This document shows, in pieces, positions 1-11,726 of a stretch of 22,005 bases of DNA. Positions within the stretch are counted from its first letter, which is position 1. Every line of letters starts with the position of its first letter. The notes under the pieces are model-generated. The model did not search any database, had not been told where the DNA came from, and worked only from the letters and a program-made list of their open reading frames with translations. A program made the position numbers and the translations under genes. Origin of the DNA: Reticulomyxa filosa (Eukaryota; Foraminifera; Reticulomyxidae); NCBI GenBank assembly GCA_000512085.1, contig ASPP01006716.1, forward strand, positions 1 through 22,005, in the 5' to 3' direction.

Positions 1-110
1 AGAGAAAGAGAAAGATACAGAGAAAGAGAAAGATAAAGAGAAAGAAAAAGATAAAGAGAAAGAAAAAGATAAAGAAAAAGAAAAAGAACAAGTAAAAAAG
101 ACAGAACCAA
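1..110 (+). repeat. AG-rich coding microsatellite (Lys/Glu/Asp)
   Basis: Imperfect tandem of GAGAAAGAAAAAGATAAA-like units. In the frame of the kinase N-terminus it encodes alternating Lys-Glu/Lys-Asp. It begins at or before the window edge. Confidence 0.85.
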
Positions 111-2267
111 CAGAAATGAACAATGCAAAGCAAACGGAGAAGGAGACTGTAAAAAATGAGACAAAAAAGCAACCGAAAGCAGAACCAAGTGGTAATACAA
201 GTACTTCTGCGACAGGCATTAAAAAAAAAGTCAACGAAGCAGAAAATGCCAAAGCGATAGAAAAAAGAAGGAAAAAACAGAAGACGAAAAAGAAGAAAAA
301 GAGAAAGAAAACAAAACGAAAGTCAAGGCGAAGCCTAGCACTAGTGACGCTGGTGATACTAATGACATCAAAAAAAAGATCAAACCTGTCACTGAGCCAA
401 AAGATAAACCAAAGAGTGCAAACGAATCTGTAAACAATGGAAAAGACAAGCCTCAAAAGAGCAACGAAAGCCAAGAAAAAGAACAGAATAAGGACAAGGA
501 TAAAGACAAGGATAAAGATAAAAACAAAGATAAAGATACAGAAAAAGATAAAGACACAGAAAAAGATAAAGACAAAGAGGAAGACAAAGACAAAAAAAAT
601 GACAAAGGAGAAGAAAAAGTGAAAATCAAGGAAAAGGAAAAAAGTAAAGTCGAAAAAAAAGCAAAAAAGGAAGAGGAAGAAGAAGACGACGAAGACGAAG
701 AAGATGAAGATGACAAACTTGCATGGAAACAATTAAGTCCAGAGGAAAAAATTGATCAAATGAACCGATTTAACAAGGGAAAATTAGCAAAGACGTATAT
801 CATCAAAGAAAAACTTGGCAAGTTTCGACAAGTTTTTTTTGTTTATTTGTCTGAAAGGAGAAACTATTCAAAAAAAAAAAAAAAAAAAAGGGGTAACTTT
901 GCAGTGGTAAGAAGGGTCGTCCGCAGAAGTGATGACAAGTCTTTTGCCGCAAAGATTGTATCTAAAAAACATCTATCAGATGAAGAAAAGAAAGAAATTC
1001 ACGATGAAGTGTCTCTGCTCAGACGAGTTTGTCTTTTAATATTTTATTTTTTTGTCCATTGATTTATCCTGTTTGCAAAAATAAATAAAATAGCTGAATC
1101 ATACCAACATTGTAAAAGTAATTGAAATCTTGGATACCCCAAGACACTTGTATATCGTTTTGGAATTGCTAACCGGCGGAGAATTATTTGACCGAATTGT
1201 GGCATTGGGACATTTCAGTGAACAAGAAGCCGCATACATTGCCTCTCAACTAGCACAAGCACTAAAGTATCTGCATTCTCAATATATCGCACACCGCGAT
1301 CTCAAAGTTTGTATTGTTGTTTGTGTTAACATTTCACACTATGTTGTTTGTATATATGGCACAAAAAACACGTACGTACATGGATGTGTGAATATGCATT
1401 GCAATTGGTCCGATTGTTTTGTTTAGCCCGAAAACATTTTGTTTGAAACGAAAGAACCTCATTCGCCTATCAAAATTACCGACTTTGGACTGGCCAAGTC
1501 GTACGGGGTGCTAAGCGAAGGGAAGAAGCATTTTCTGGACACAACATGTGGCACTCCTGGTTATGTGGCCCCCGAAATTTTAAAGCAAAAAAACTATCGC
1601 GAACCTGTGGATATGTGGAGTCTTGGTGTCATCATTTACATACTGTTGTGTGGCTTTCCTCCTTTTGGCGGCACACAAAACATCAAAGCCATGTATCGCA
1701 AAATCAAACGAGGAGAGTATTCATTCCCTTCACCTGCTTGGGACAACATTTCTTTACTCGCCAAAGATTGCATTCGCTCGCTTTTGGCTGTAGATCCAAA
1801 ACGTCGCTTGCGTGCTGAAGAGCTCTGCGAACATCCTTGGATTAAATCTCATCACTTACAGTCCCCAAATAACATTGCCAGTCAACGATATTCACATAAT
1901 TTGCAATTATATACTTACAGAAAACGTCTTCGAGTTAAGTGTGACACCTTCGCTTATCAAAATAATTTAAAAAAAAAAAGTTGAAACGTACACATTACCT
2001 GTCTTTCATAAAAACATGCAGAGAGGAGTTGAACTAATCATTACGTTGAATCGAATGATTCGAGCAGCAGGTTTAGAAGAAATTGCAAAAAAACAACGAG
2101 ATCAATTTCGCAAGCGATTGAAACCTTACAAACAAAAATTAAAGAATGAACAAAAGCAATTGAAGGCTGCTTTAGAAAATAATGACTACGAAGCTGCCAA
2201 TGCCTTGAAACATGTTGAATTTTACCCTTATGATGACACACCTCCCATTGACTATCGTAAAGTTTGA
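1..2267 (+). CDS. CAMK-family Ser/Thr protein kinase, 5' partial
   Basis: Protein kinase of the calcium/calmodulin-dependent kinase type, cut by the left edge. Exons read as <1-821, 891-1026, 1094-1306, 1427-1933 and 2022-2267; introns are 69, 67, 120 and 88 nt with matching phases. The N-terminal part is Lys/Glu/Asp-rich low complexity ending in an acidic run (~670-712). The catalytic domain shows the glycine loop LGKGNFAVV across the first splice, AAKIV with the ATP-binding Lys, GGELFDRI, HRDLKPEN across the third splice, DFGLAK, GTPGYVAPE and DMWSLGVIIY, ending at HPWI (~1840). All catalytic residues are present, so it should be active. A basic helical tail follows (exon 5), where CaM kinases carry regulatory segments; I see no certain calmodulin site. 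The reading frame changes once near 258-266, in an A run. A stop-free 60-nt stretch at 1861-1920 could be a further intron. Family call is strong; the substrate is unknown. Confidence 0.9.
484..610 (+). repeat. Second coding microsatellite, (GATAAAGACAAR)n type
   Basis: Tandem hexamer/dodecamer units encoding Lys-Asp repeats in the open frame that leads into the kinase domain. A Glu/Asp run follows at about 670-712. Such tracts are prone to length change and misassembly. Confidence 0.85.
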
Positions 2268-2785
2268 TTTTCTTATCAGTCTTAAAGCTTGGGCTATGAA
2301 CATTGTGCTATCGTTGTATTTTTTTTTCTTTTTATTTTACGGTGTTTTTTAATTTGTCTCTTGTTTCAGTTTGTGTTGACAGACATTTTCCTTATTCTCT
2401 GTCATTCACTCTTTGTCATGTAACATAAGCAATTTGGGACATTTTTAAAGAAACGGCGAGTATCTTTTTGGGAGTTCCAATTGTGGTTTGCGATATTTTA
2501 GCAGTTACATTTACTTCTTTGTTTACTCTTTCGTATTGTAATCATTAAACTATTCATCGTACTTTCAGTGAAACAACTCGCTGTTGATCTAAAAAATCTG
2601 CTTATTATACAAAAAACTTGGCAATAAAACTGAACATTAACTGCTATTAGTAAAACCATGACACCAAAAAATTCACCTTGCGTGATTTCGAAGATTCACG
2701 AATAAAGCTACTTTAGCACACAACAGCAGCGTTCTATTTGTTTTGGAAGCATCATTCAATAATCATTTCTTGTTGTTAGTCTACT
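2268..2785. other. Intergenic, AT-rich (kinase to SAM gene)
   Basis: 518 nt between two + strand genes. T-rich stretches follow the kinase stop and AATAAA-like words occur near 2625 and 2700. No reading frame or RNA gene is supported. It should hold the kinase 3' end and the SAM gene promoter. Confidence 0.6.
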
Positions 2786-3946
2786 ATGTCGGCAGACCCG
2801 GTTCGTGGAAGGTACAAACAAAAGGCCTTTTGTTTCTTTCATATTACCTCATAAAAAAACAATAATAACAAAAAATTCTAGGGCTTTATCTTCCCGCACC
2901 AATTTAGAGAAGGACATGGAGTTATTACGGCGATATTCAAGTCGATACTTACCACAAAATTCAGTGAGTACTTTTCGCCAGAATTCGGTTGAGTTTATTT
3001 GGAAGTAACAAAAAAGACTTTGTTTAAAATAATACCAAAATAACTTATATTTGCAACGTGAATGGAATGTCTAGACCAATGCCATGACATCTTCTGCGTA
3101 CACGAATAATGGACGTTCAGCAAGTCCTAATTTATACAATACATTAAGCAACGGAAGCAACAAATCTCAGTCTCCATTACCACAAAATAAATCTCAATAT
3201 GAGACGGGTGGCACTATGACGAATGGATGGGGCTCTTCAAATGAAGAAATGAGCGATGCAATGAAGATGGTGGACTCAATGCAATCACGGACGACTGAAT
3301 CGTCAAAAGTGCTGTCTGAAATGGAAGAACGAATCTTAAAAGATAGCTCTTTCGGAAGACACGAAAACGCAGATAAATGGAGTACGTTAGAAGTATGTCA
3401 TTGGCTAAATAGCATATATTTGAATAAATACGCCAACAACTTCAGCAGCTTGAGTATCGATGGTAGCATATTACTGAATGATTTAGATGAAAATATGCTG
3501 ACAACTGAGTTGGGGATCAAAAAAATTCATTTGAAGAAATGCTTGCGCGAAATCAGTAAGCTGAAGGAGGCGGTCCAATCAGTTCAAGACACACAAAATA
3601 TGTTCATTGATTTGATTGAAAAACGGGGTTAATGATAGCTCCGAATTTTGTTTATAACTTTTTAAATAATGTTTATTAGCTTAGTGAAAATGTACGTTTG
3701 CATAATAAAAAGAGAAATAAAGGAACTGAAATGAACAAAAATGGCCGAATAGAAGAATTGGAAAGACAAGTTGCTTCGTTAGAACAAATTAATTCAAAGT
3801 TAAAAGGGAACTTGCAGATTTTAAGCCAATGGACCAAACAAAATCAAACCTCATCTCAAGCTGCCCAAGACTCCAATTCACAAAACAGCTCTAAAGTTGA
3901 TGATGCTCTCCAAAACCCCTCACAAGCAAATGAAAATGATAGCTAG
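2786..3946 (+). CDS. SAM-domain protein with C-terminal coiled coil
   Basis: Modelled exons 2786-2811, 2882-2963, 3075-3627 and 3723-3946 give 294 residues; introns are 70, 111 and 95 nt and every junction keeps phase. The start ATG opens a 26-nt first exon (MSADPVRG..). Residues ~37-130 are Ser/Asn/Gln-rich and probably disordered. A sterile alpha motif lies at about 138-203: W-S-T-L-E-V-C-H-W-L, then Y-A-N-N-F, I-D-G-S-I-L-L, L-G-I-K-K-I-H-L-K-K. SAM domains mediate protein-protein or occasionally RNA binding. The last exon adds a short heptad-like helix (IEELERQVASLEQINSKL) and a Gln/Ser/Asn-rich tail. If the last splice were not used, the protein would stop at 3632 without the coiled coil. 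No enzymatic motif is visible; a scaffold or adaptor role is inferred. Confidence 0.8.
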
Positions 3947-4450
3947 TCCCTGTAATTGCTTGTTTTCTTTTTTTGTTTGTTTTCATTTGTTTAATTTTTT
4001 GAGAAGCGATTGTGGAAAGTTTGAGTTTTCATATATCTGTGGTGTGAAATTTTGCTCATTTGATTTTTTTTCAATGTTTGCTGTTGTGTAGTTTTCATGT
4101 TTATTCAATATAATTTTTGTTTTTCGAAAAGTATCTATAAAACTCATTCCATCCACGTAACAAAGTTTTAGATGGGAGTCTTGTACGTACTTTAGCTTAT
4201 TTTTACTTGCCACATAGAACAACTAAAATTAATCTGCTAGAAGTTATCTTGTTATTCAAAGGTTTCAAAAAAGTAAAAATTGCTATTATTTGTTATTAAT
4301 TGAGATTCTCTATGCCGTTGTAATGCACATTTGAACAGAAATGGATAAAAAATAATTTTATTTAATTATGAATAAAAAGAAAGCCTTTCCTTCCCTTGCA
4401 CGTAAAAACAAAAATAAAATGGACAATACACACAAGGGTAATTAAAACAA
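3947..4450. other. Convergent intergenic region
   Basis: 504 nt between the 3' ends of the SAM gene (+) and the pseudokinase gene (-). Very AT-rich, with T tracts near 3970-4090 and AATAAA-type words on both strands near 4360-4420 that could serve as polyadenylation signals. The short open frames here show no protein-like pattern. Confidence 0.6.
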
Positions 4451-6714
4451 TCAATCTTCATCTTCTGAAGAACTCATAAACATTAATGACTGTTGATCTC
4501 CAGTCGTTTGTTGAGTGCGTGTAGTAAGAGGAGGGCTGAACTCTGACTGTTCTTGTGGAAACATATCTGTTGGCAAAACTAACAAATCGTGAACAGTGAG
4601 ACCACTTTCTGCATCGCTGATTTTGCGAGATTTCCTAAAGCTATCTTCTGGAACATTGCTATTTCTGTGAAGCATTTCGGATATCACACACAAAGAAAGT
4701 CACACATGTACAACGCGAACGCAAAGATATTAGAAAACTCAATGAAGCATATGACATAACAGTAAGCCTTCCTCCAAGCCATCATTTTTTTCATTTCTTT
4801 TCTTTTTTTTTTTTTCTTATTGCCAGTGTCGGTAATTTATCATTAAATCTTTTGGGGCTATTTGAGTCCAGAACTTCTTTAGAATACGTTCGCAAACATT
4901 GTGCAACAGATGCTGCACGCAAATATTCAACTTGTTCATTTTCTTTGCGCAAAGCTAAGTATTGTTCAACGTCCTATCAATGTTGTTTGTTTGCTGTTTT
5001 TTTTTGTCCTTCTTTCAATATGATTTCCACAAAGACGAATAGTTGTAACAAGCGGGGGAGCATTCTTGGCAACAAATAAAGGATCGTCCATTAAATCAGA
5101 AATTTGTCGGACAGTTCCCAATGACTTATCTCCAAAAATTCGACCCAAAACGTTTACCACGGGTGATGGTAGCTTCTTGGGTAATTCATGGAGTGAATCC
5201 AATGGCGATGGCGTTGGAGATTGCATTCCAGCCGCCATCTCAAATAACACATACCCAAACAAGCACAATTCCGCTACCAAGTCTGGGTACAACTTTTTGA
5301 GCTGTGTTAAATATCTGTGTGGAATTAGATCAAACCCCCATGCAAATGGAAAACATAGATATATTTATTGAATATGTTCAATGAGTTTTGCTTATAAAAA
5401 ACTGAAGCAAACTTATGATATGGATGCTTTGGCAATAATCCTAGAAAATTATTTTCAATATTCGAGAGATATACGTCTCCATCATTAGAAGAAACAATGA
5501 TATTTCCAGTATGTAAGTGATAATGGATAATACCACAGCTTGACAAATATCGCATTGCTTCAAGTATTTGCCTACCATACCTACGAATTGTGTTTAAATC
5601 GAGAGGCTTGCCAGGACGACTGTATTTTTCATCATAAGGTCGAGACAAGTCTTGCTCATAAATACGGTCTCGCAACGATCCATTTTTTTCCAAATCTTGA
5701 AATAAAAACAAATGTTCCTTGTCACGCGATAATTCCACTTCATACATATTGGCTAAGTATGGATGCTTTTTTTTGTTTTGTTGTTTCAATGAGTATGTAT
5801 TACAGCTTTCATTTTGCTCTTTTTTTTTTGTTTGTTTGTAAAATGAACTTTCAGTGTTTGTAAAGTAAATTGAAAAGCAAGAAATTGTTTGTTGTCAGTA
5901 AAATCAATTGGTCGACAAGTTCCAAGTGACAACGATTCTACATTTACATCGCCAAGTGGATTTTCGAAATTTTTTTGAAGCGATGTTAAAAGCTGTGCAT
6001 TAAAGGAAGGACATTTGTTCAGACAGATGTGCACCAGCAACACACTATCTCCACGCCGACCCTAATATACAAACATTCGATATGTTACTGATTTGTGAGC
6101 ACAGCACACAATTGAATACAATTTTATCTTTCTCAATTCAACTTTGTCAATTTTTTCGTCTATTATTGGATAGTAAAACTTCATGTCATTTCGAGCACCT
6201 TTACATATGACGCAAAAAAAAAAAAAATGTTAGATGTGTCATAGTATTGCATATGTACAATCTTTTTTTTTGAATAATATGCCAAACCTATGCAAGGCAA
6301 AGAATCACGAATTTTTCGTTCTCGGGTTGATGCTCGACAAAAATTAGTTGCGATCTTCATCGCGTCGCTGTACGCGTCATACTGTGCTTTCAAACGGTTG
6401 TTCATTTGCTCTTTTTGCAACTCACGCAAGCCGGATTTTCCTATCCATGATGTCGCCTTGCTTGAGTCTGGAAATCGCACTTCGCTTTCTAACACACTAA
6501 AGTTGTCTTTGATTTGATACCCTTTCTTCTTTTTACCTTTAATACTTTGGAAAAGTTTATCTGATCGCTCATTCTCATAAAATGACATGAGACTACGAGA
6601 GGGCCTCATACATCGGTAGCGATATATCAATGCTCCCAATACCACAACGAATATCACGACAATTATTGCAGCGATAATAAGTGTTGTCGACTGTTTTGTT
6701 TGTTTGCTGCTCAT
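4451..6714 (-). CDS. Membrane-anchored pseudokinase, Slob/PXK-like
   Basis: Eight exons on the minus strand: 6714-6288, 6198-6143, 6061-5849, 5765-5413, 5314-5050, 4973-4875, 4801-4761 and 4664-4451. All phases match and give 555 residues. Residues ~11-32 form one strong transmembrane helix followed by basic residues (signal anchor, kinase side cytosolic). The kinase-like region starts near residue 160 and includes HPYLANMYEV, GSLRDRIY, GIIHYHLHTGNIIV and VYLSNIENN, then HKYLTQLKKLYPDL and AELCLFGYVLFEM. This resembles slowpoke-binding protein and PX-domain kinase PXK, which are pseudokinases. HRD reads HYH and DFG reads NIE, so catalytic and Mg-binding Asp are both lost, and no clear VAIK lysine is seen. 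No PX domain is visible. The C-terminus is acidic (SSSEDED). Exons 6 and 7 are the least certain. Probably a scaffold; the partner is unknown. Confidence 0.82.
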
Positions 6715-7117
6715 GTATTGTTTTTGTCGGCATTAATCAACATGTGTTCGTCAGGAAAAAGAAATAAAAAACATGCACAGAGATATCTGACCTCAACCAT
6801 GTTCACATGCTTGTGAGGAGAAAAATAATAAAAAAGGACGTGTCAAGTGTTGCCACAACTATTATCCAATTTTCAATCGACCTTATCATCTGTAGTGCAT
6901 GTTCAAACAAAATTAACATATTTGGCGAACGAGAGGCCTGCTTCGAGATCAGAAAGTAAATGATCAATTAAATTTTTTTCTCAATACCTTTGGTTTGAAA
7001 ACTGTTAAAACAATGGTTTTTCACCGGCTCAAACAAAAGATAACACAAAGTGTTTTTTGTAAGAAATGTTTGGAGAATAGTAAAGTAATTTCAAAAACAA
7101 ATTAATAATCCCAAATC
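6715..7117. other. Intergenic, SF3B3 3' side and pseudokinase promoter
   Basis: 403 nt between two - strand genes. AT-rich, no reading frame or RNA gene supported. It should hold the pseudokinase promoter and the SF3B3 3' end. It contains one ATGATCAATTAAAT word near 6960, similar to the palindromes at 15914-15971. Confidence 0.55.
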
Positions 7118-10100
7118 TCAAAGGACACATGTTCTCATTTGTTCCATCCTTTTGACAATAACAGACGGATTCTCTTCTGCCAGGGACTCTGAAATTTGTT
7201 TTTGGACTGCAAAATCTAATAAAGGATACTGCTCGCACAAATCGCCGTCCACAACCTGTTTGCTTGGAAAATAATAAGAGCGATAGGCCATATGGTCCCT
7301 GCCACACAATGGAGGCAAGTGTTGACGCATGTTCATTTCCAACGAATTAAAAAATTCGACATTCTAACAAGCATAAAGAAGTAATACAAAGCGAAATAAA
7401 TAAATTGATAAGAAGGATAAAAAAATAAAAGAGTGTGCACACGTATGAACACAACTGTTTTGGTTTTGAATGGAACTAATACACCCAATGAACCCATCAG
7501 CGTGGAATAAACTATGACTTCTTCTCCTTGAGGCATCAAGCGGCATTTTACAACGGAGGTTATCATTTCCCCAACATGAAATTGGCAAATATCCGTCAAC
7601 TTTTTAGGTGCAGCATTGAGATAACTGATAAATTTATTTTGCGCCATTGTTGTTTCATCTGTCTCGTCATCCTTCAGATCTAATCGACACAAGTTGATAT
7701 TTCCAAATCGATCTCCGATACACAAGGTATCGTAGTCCAAGGATGTCGCGCAAATTACATGTTTTGAAATGACATTATCGGCATACACGGAAATTGAATG
7801 TGCATTTTCACGGTATACAGCGTAATAAAAGCCGGCACACATATCACCGACATAGATACGGTTTCGATCTACAAACAATTTATTGATCATTTGAGAAAAG
7901 TTCTGTAGAGTGATAAAAAAAAAACCAAACAAATCAATCCGATAATAAAGAAAAAAATATTGCATTTGTTTGCTCTCTTTTTTTCCTCATATTTTCTTCT
8001 CTTATATTTGAACTTTGTTTTCGCATTTTTTCAGCAATTGCTTTTTTCCGATATCATATAGTCTCAAGATTCGACCGATTCCTGCGAGTAATTTTCCTTG
8101 GTACGGACAAAATGCCAATGGAATCTCGTGTACACTTGTTTTGTGTATTAACTCCAGTTTTTTGGATTTGACAAAGCGATATACATTGATATGTGCGGCA
8201 CTAATGTGCTTTGGAAACAATTGATAATCCATAGCTGTGCCGACTACTAATAAATACTCTTGTCCGAATTTTGAAAACTGTACCAATGCCATACTAAATG
8301 CTGCTTCGTTATCTTCAAATTCGAAAATTGAGACTGTTCGTCGCTTTGGGGATTAAACAAGCGTATGCAACTACCCCACTTGCCATCACCAGGTCGTGGA
8401 ACACCTTGACGTAGTAATATTGTTTTAATTATGGTCAATGTATGTATTTTGTTTTTTTAGTTAAAAAAAAAAACAAACATAAATAAGAGATACAAACACC
8501 AAATCAAAAAAACAGGATTGACTATTAACCTACAAAAGTCTCGTCCAATTTTCCTGTTTTCGTTTCATTTTCATCTCCTTCCAATTTTTCATTTCCATCT
8601 TCATTCATGGAAAGATCATTTGTCTCGGTGGCATTACCACCACTGTTGCCATCTTTCATGGCCATATCATTAGTGTCTGTTTCTTCGATAGCACGTTGCA
8701 GCTCTCTGCGCTGGGCATATGTGTAGGCCTTGTGATCACTTTCGATGATAATCAAGTGTTTAGTCTGAGGATGAACAACAAGTTTGCGCGGAGTATAACG
8801 CAAGGGATAAATGAATTGATTGAATGACTCACCCAAATTTTCTAACACTAAGATGCGCAATGTCTTTCGTGCAATGCTCACCAATCCTTCTGGACATTGG
8901 CCACTACTGAAGTAAGACAGCATATCCAAATGTTCACAGCTCAATGGAACAGTGAGCAAACGCGATTGATACGAATATGTCACCCACGTGCGTGAAGACA
9001 AGGCTACAACGGCATTTTCGCCGCGTATGAAGGCAGTGCACAATCGGACAGCTCGTGAGCCCAGAAGTCGCTCTCGCTTGTCGCTGATATTTCCGCTGTT
9101 GGGATCGATCATTAGCCGAATCACTGATCCAATTTGCATTCCAACAAACAGGAACAGCCTGATCAAGATAAAAGCAAAACAACACAAAATTCATATGATA
9201 AAAGACCAGATATGAATGATCGATACTTGAAACAAACAAAAGCAATGTCATTGATTGTTTTATGTTGTTAACTTGGAGGAATGAATATCGGCCGACGTTT
9301 GCAAGTATTGAAATAACACCGAAGAGGGTTTTCCTTGCGGCCCTTCTCCAGGCAATATTTGTGTGGTTTTCAATTCCAATGGCGAGTTAGGATCCAATGA
9401 CAAAATGCGAACAGTGTTGTCATTCAAAGCAACTCCAAGCCACCGAGCACGGTTCGTTCCTGTGGACAAAGGAGCTACGGCCAAATCAATGACATCTTTG
9501 TTCATTTCTTTGCGAGTCAATTCCAACAAATTGTCGTAATTGTCCAATTCAAAGCTAACAATCATTCCTCCAGTCAATGAAATTACCACTTGACGTTGGT
9601 TTGTGGTACAATTTAATATCTTTTTATTTGCCGGCGGCTGCCACTCTTTCACACGCACTCCAGGATAAATCAATCTGTTTTGATGTATTGTGTTATGTTG
9701 TATCTTTTTCAAAACAAAATCAAATGTAAACACCGGTAACCTGAGGCCCTTGGAATATACTTGCAAGAAAATATTGTCACCGAGCAGAGCGACATGTACA
9801 GTAGCAGTATCATTGAGAAATCCAGTTCCAGTAACCTCTTCAACGCTTTCTCCGATCGATAACACCATGGTGCTATCGACAAAAGATAGCACAATATATT
9901 TATGAAACTCATCTTTTGCATTCTCATGGACGACCCATATTCCTCTTGTCTGTCCAGGTACGGGTGCTGATGCCATTTCCGTCACTGGCAGTCCATGTTT
10001 CAATATTCGCAGCGTCGAGCGTGATCCTCGTCCACATAGACAGTACAATTGGGGCGTTTCTTCTCCTGTTTTTTATTTTTATAATTGTTGTTGTGCATTA

Positions 10101-11726
10101 ATGTTGTTCACATTGTGCACTGACCTTTTTTTTTCTTCCTCTCTTACTTCTCTTCTCAATAAATAAACAACAAAGAAATAAAGAATAAAACCAACCAAGC
10201 AATTCATCCACCAACATATCAGTAATTGGGGCCAATGAATACATTTCGTCAGTGTGTTTAAGGTTTCGAAGAGGTCGAGGGTTAAAATACTCAAATGTCT
10301 TAGTATCGCGTTTGCTCTCGATGGAGTCATCATCTTCGCCAATACCAGTGAAAGTGAATAAATAATGATTGCTGAATTCACTGGCCAAAAACAGATATCC
10401 CGATTTCAACACACACATGGCACTAGCCACTGGCGTGGTATCAAAGTATTTAACAATAACGTCGTGCACTTCGTCGCCTTGATAGTTTAAACTGACTTTG
10501 TACAAATCGCCCATTTCCGATTGCAATAAAAAGAAAAACAAGTCTTTTTGTTTGTGAGTGGCATGACTGGTGATCAACAATGTTTGCTCTTCGACATAAC
10601 CGTACCGTCGTGGAAGCATTACACGAATGGGGTCATTCTCAGAGTCCATGCTATGATAGATTATCCAATTCTCCGCACACACCAATACACCTCCAGGACC
10701 ATCATCGCCTCCTGGCACTGGTATCAACAGATTTGCTCCTGAATCCACCTTATTATTGTTTACAATTGTATTAAACATGTGTACGTGTGAATGTTAATGC
10801 GTGAATATAATAAGGGGATAAACAAACAAATAAAGCAGTTGCAAAACTTCTTCGGCAGATTTCCTGCTCACATGATTCAATCCTAAATCCAACTCGTAAT
10901 AAGTAAGTAACTTATGAGCGTTGACATCCGCTGTCATGTCTTCTTGCAATTCTCTTTCCACGTCTTCGTAGTCTATCTCCAAACATGCGAACATTGGATT
11001 GTCAAATCCAACGTCAATTCCACACATGTCGAACACAATGGTATTGGATTTGTGCGCTTCCAACGGCGAGGAGATTAGTAATTTGGCGTTACTATCGCGG
11101 TTCAAAATGTACACAAACTTGGACTGTTCCACTGCTCCGATCATCACTGCACGTCCGTGGGGATCCGTTGCAATGTATTGTCCCGGCACTATGCGACGAC
11201 ATCCCGACTTTCCATACGTTTCTTCGTGAATTTTAGTGAACAAGTTTTTCTCGGGATTGTATTGCAAAATTACTACTTTTCCACTGTCGCTGCCAACGAT
11301 TATGTAGTCAATCGTTCCTCCTATTGTTCACAAATCTTTGTGCTTTCATTTTTTTTGTCCTCTTTTTTTTTCTTTTGCGAATTTTTATCCTTATGATACT
11401 CGCTCTACTTCTTTTCACACTTGTACCTGTAAGACGAAAAGCTTGCAAAGAGCGAATTACACCGAAACATTCCCATGCGAGTACAGATACTATTCGGCCA
11501 GATTCATCATCAGGACGTAGCAATTCCAAAATTTTACCGCGTGATATTATTATTTCTTGAGCACGTGAGGAAGAGAAATTGCCATAAATCTAAAAAAGAA
11601 AAATAATTCGCACCTCGTCGGACTTACCTGTTTCTCATAAATAAAAACTTACCGCATTTGTGATGGCACCAGTATTCTGAAGTGTTAAATTATAAAAAAA
11701 GTGTCACCATGAGTTTCAGCAGTCAT
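7118..11726 (-). CDS. SF3B3: Splicing factor 3B subunit 3 (SF3b130/SAP130/RSE1)
   Basis: Core subunit of the SF3b complex of U2 snRNP, which acts in branch-site recognition in the nucleus. Nine exons: 11726-11653, 11589-11427, 11320-10848, 10748-10196, 10065-9273, 9158-8530, 8404-8014, 7902-7456, 7363-7118; introns 63-130 nt. About 1256 residues if two single-base gaps are bridged, close to the ~1200 usual for the family. Similarity runs end to end: [124 protein letters not shown]-like near the end and RSYYFP. The family folds as three beta-propellers with a CPSF A-type C-terminal domain. Frame breaks sit at an A7 run on the + strand (11694-11700) and a G4 run (8348-8351). The start ATG at 11726 depends on the first of these. 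Confidence 0.95.

Noticed and set aside
453-716. Ser-rich minus-strand frame
   Set aside because: Complement of the Lys/Glu/Asp coding microsatellite of the kinase; no conserved pattern.
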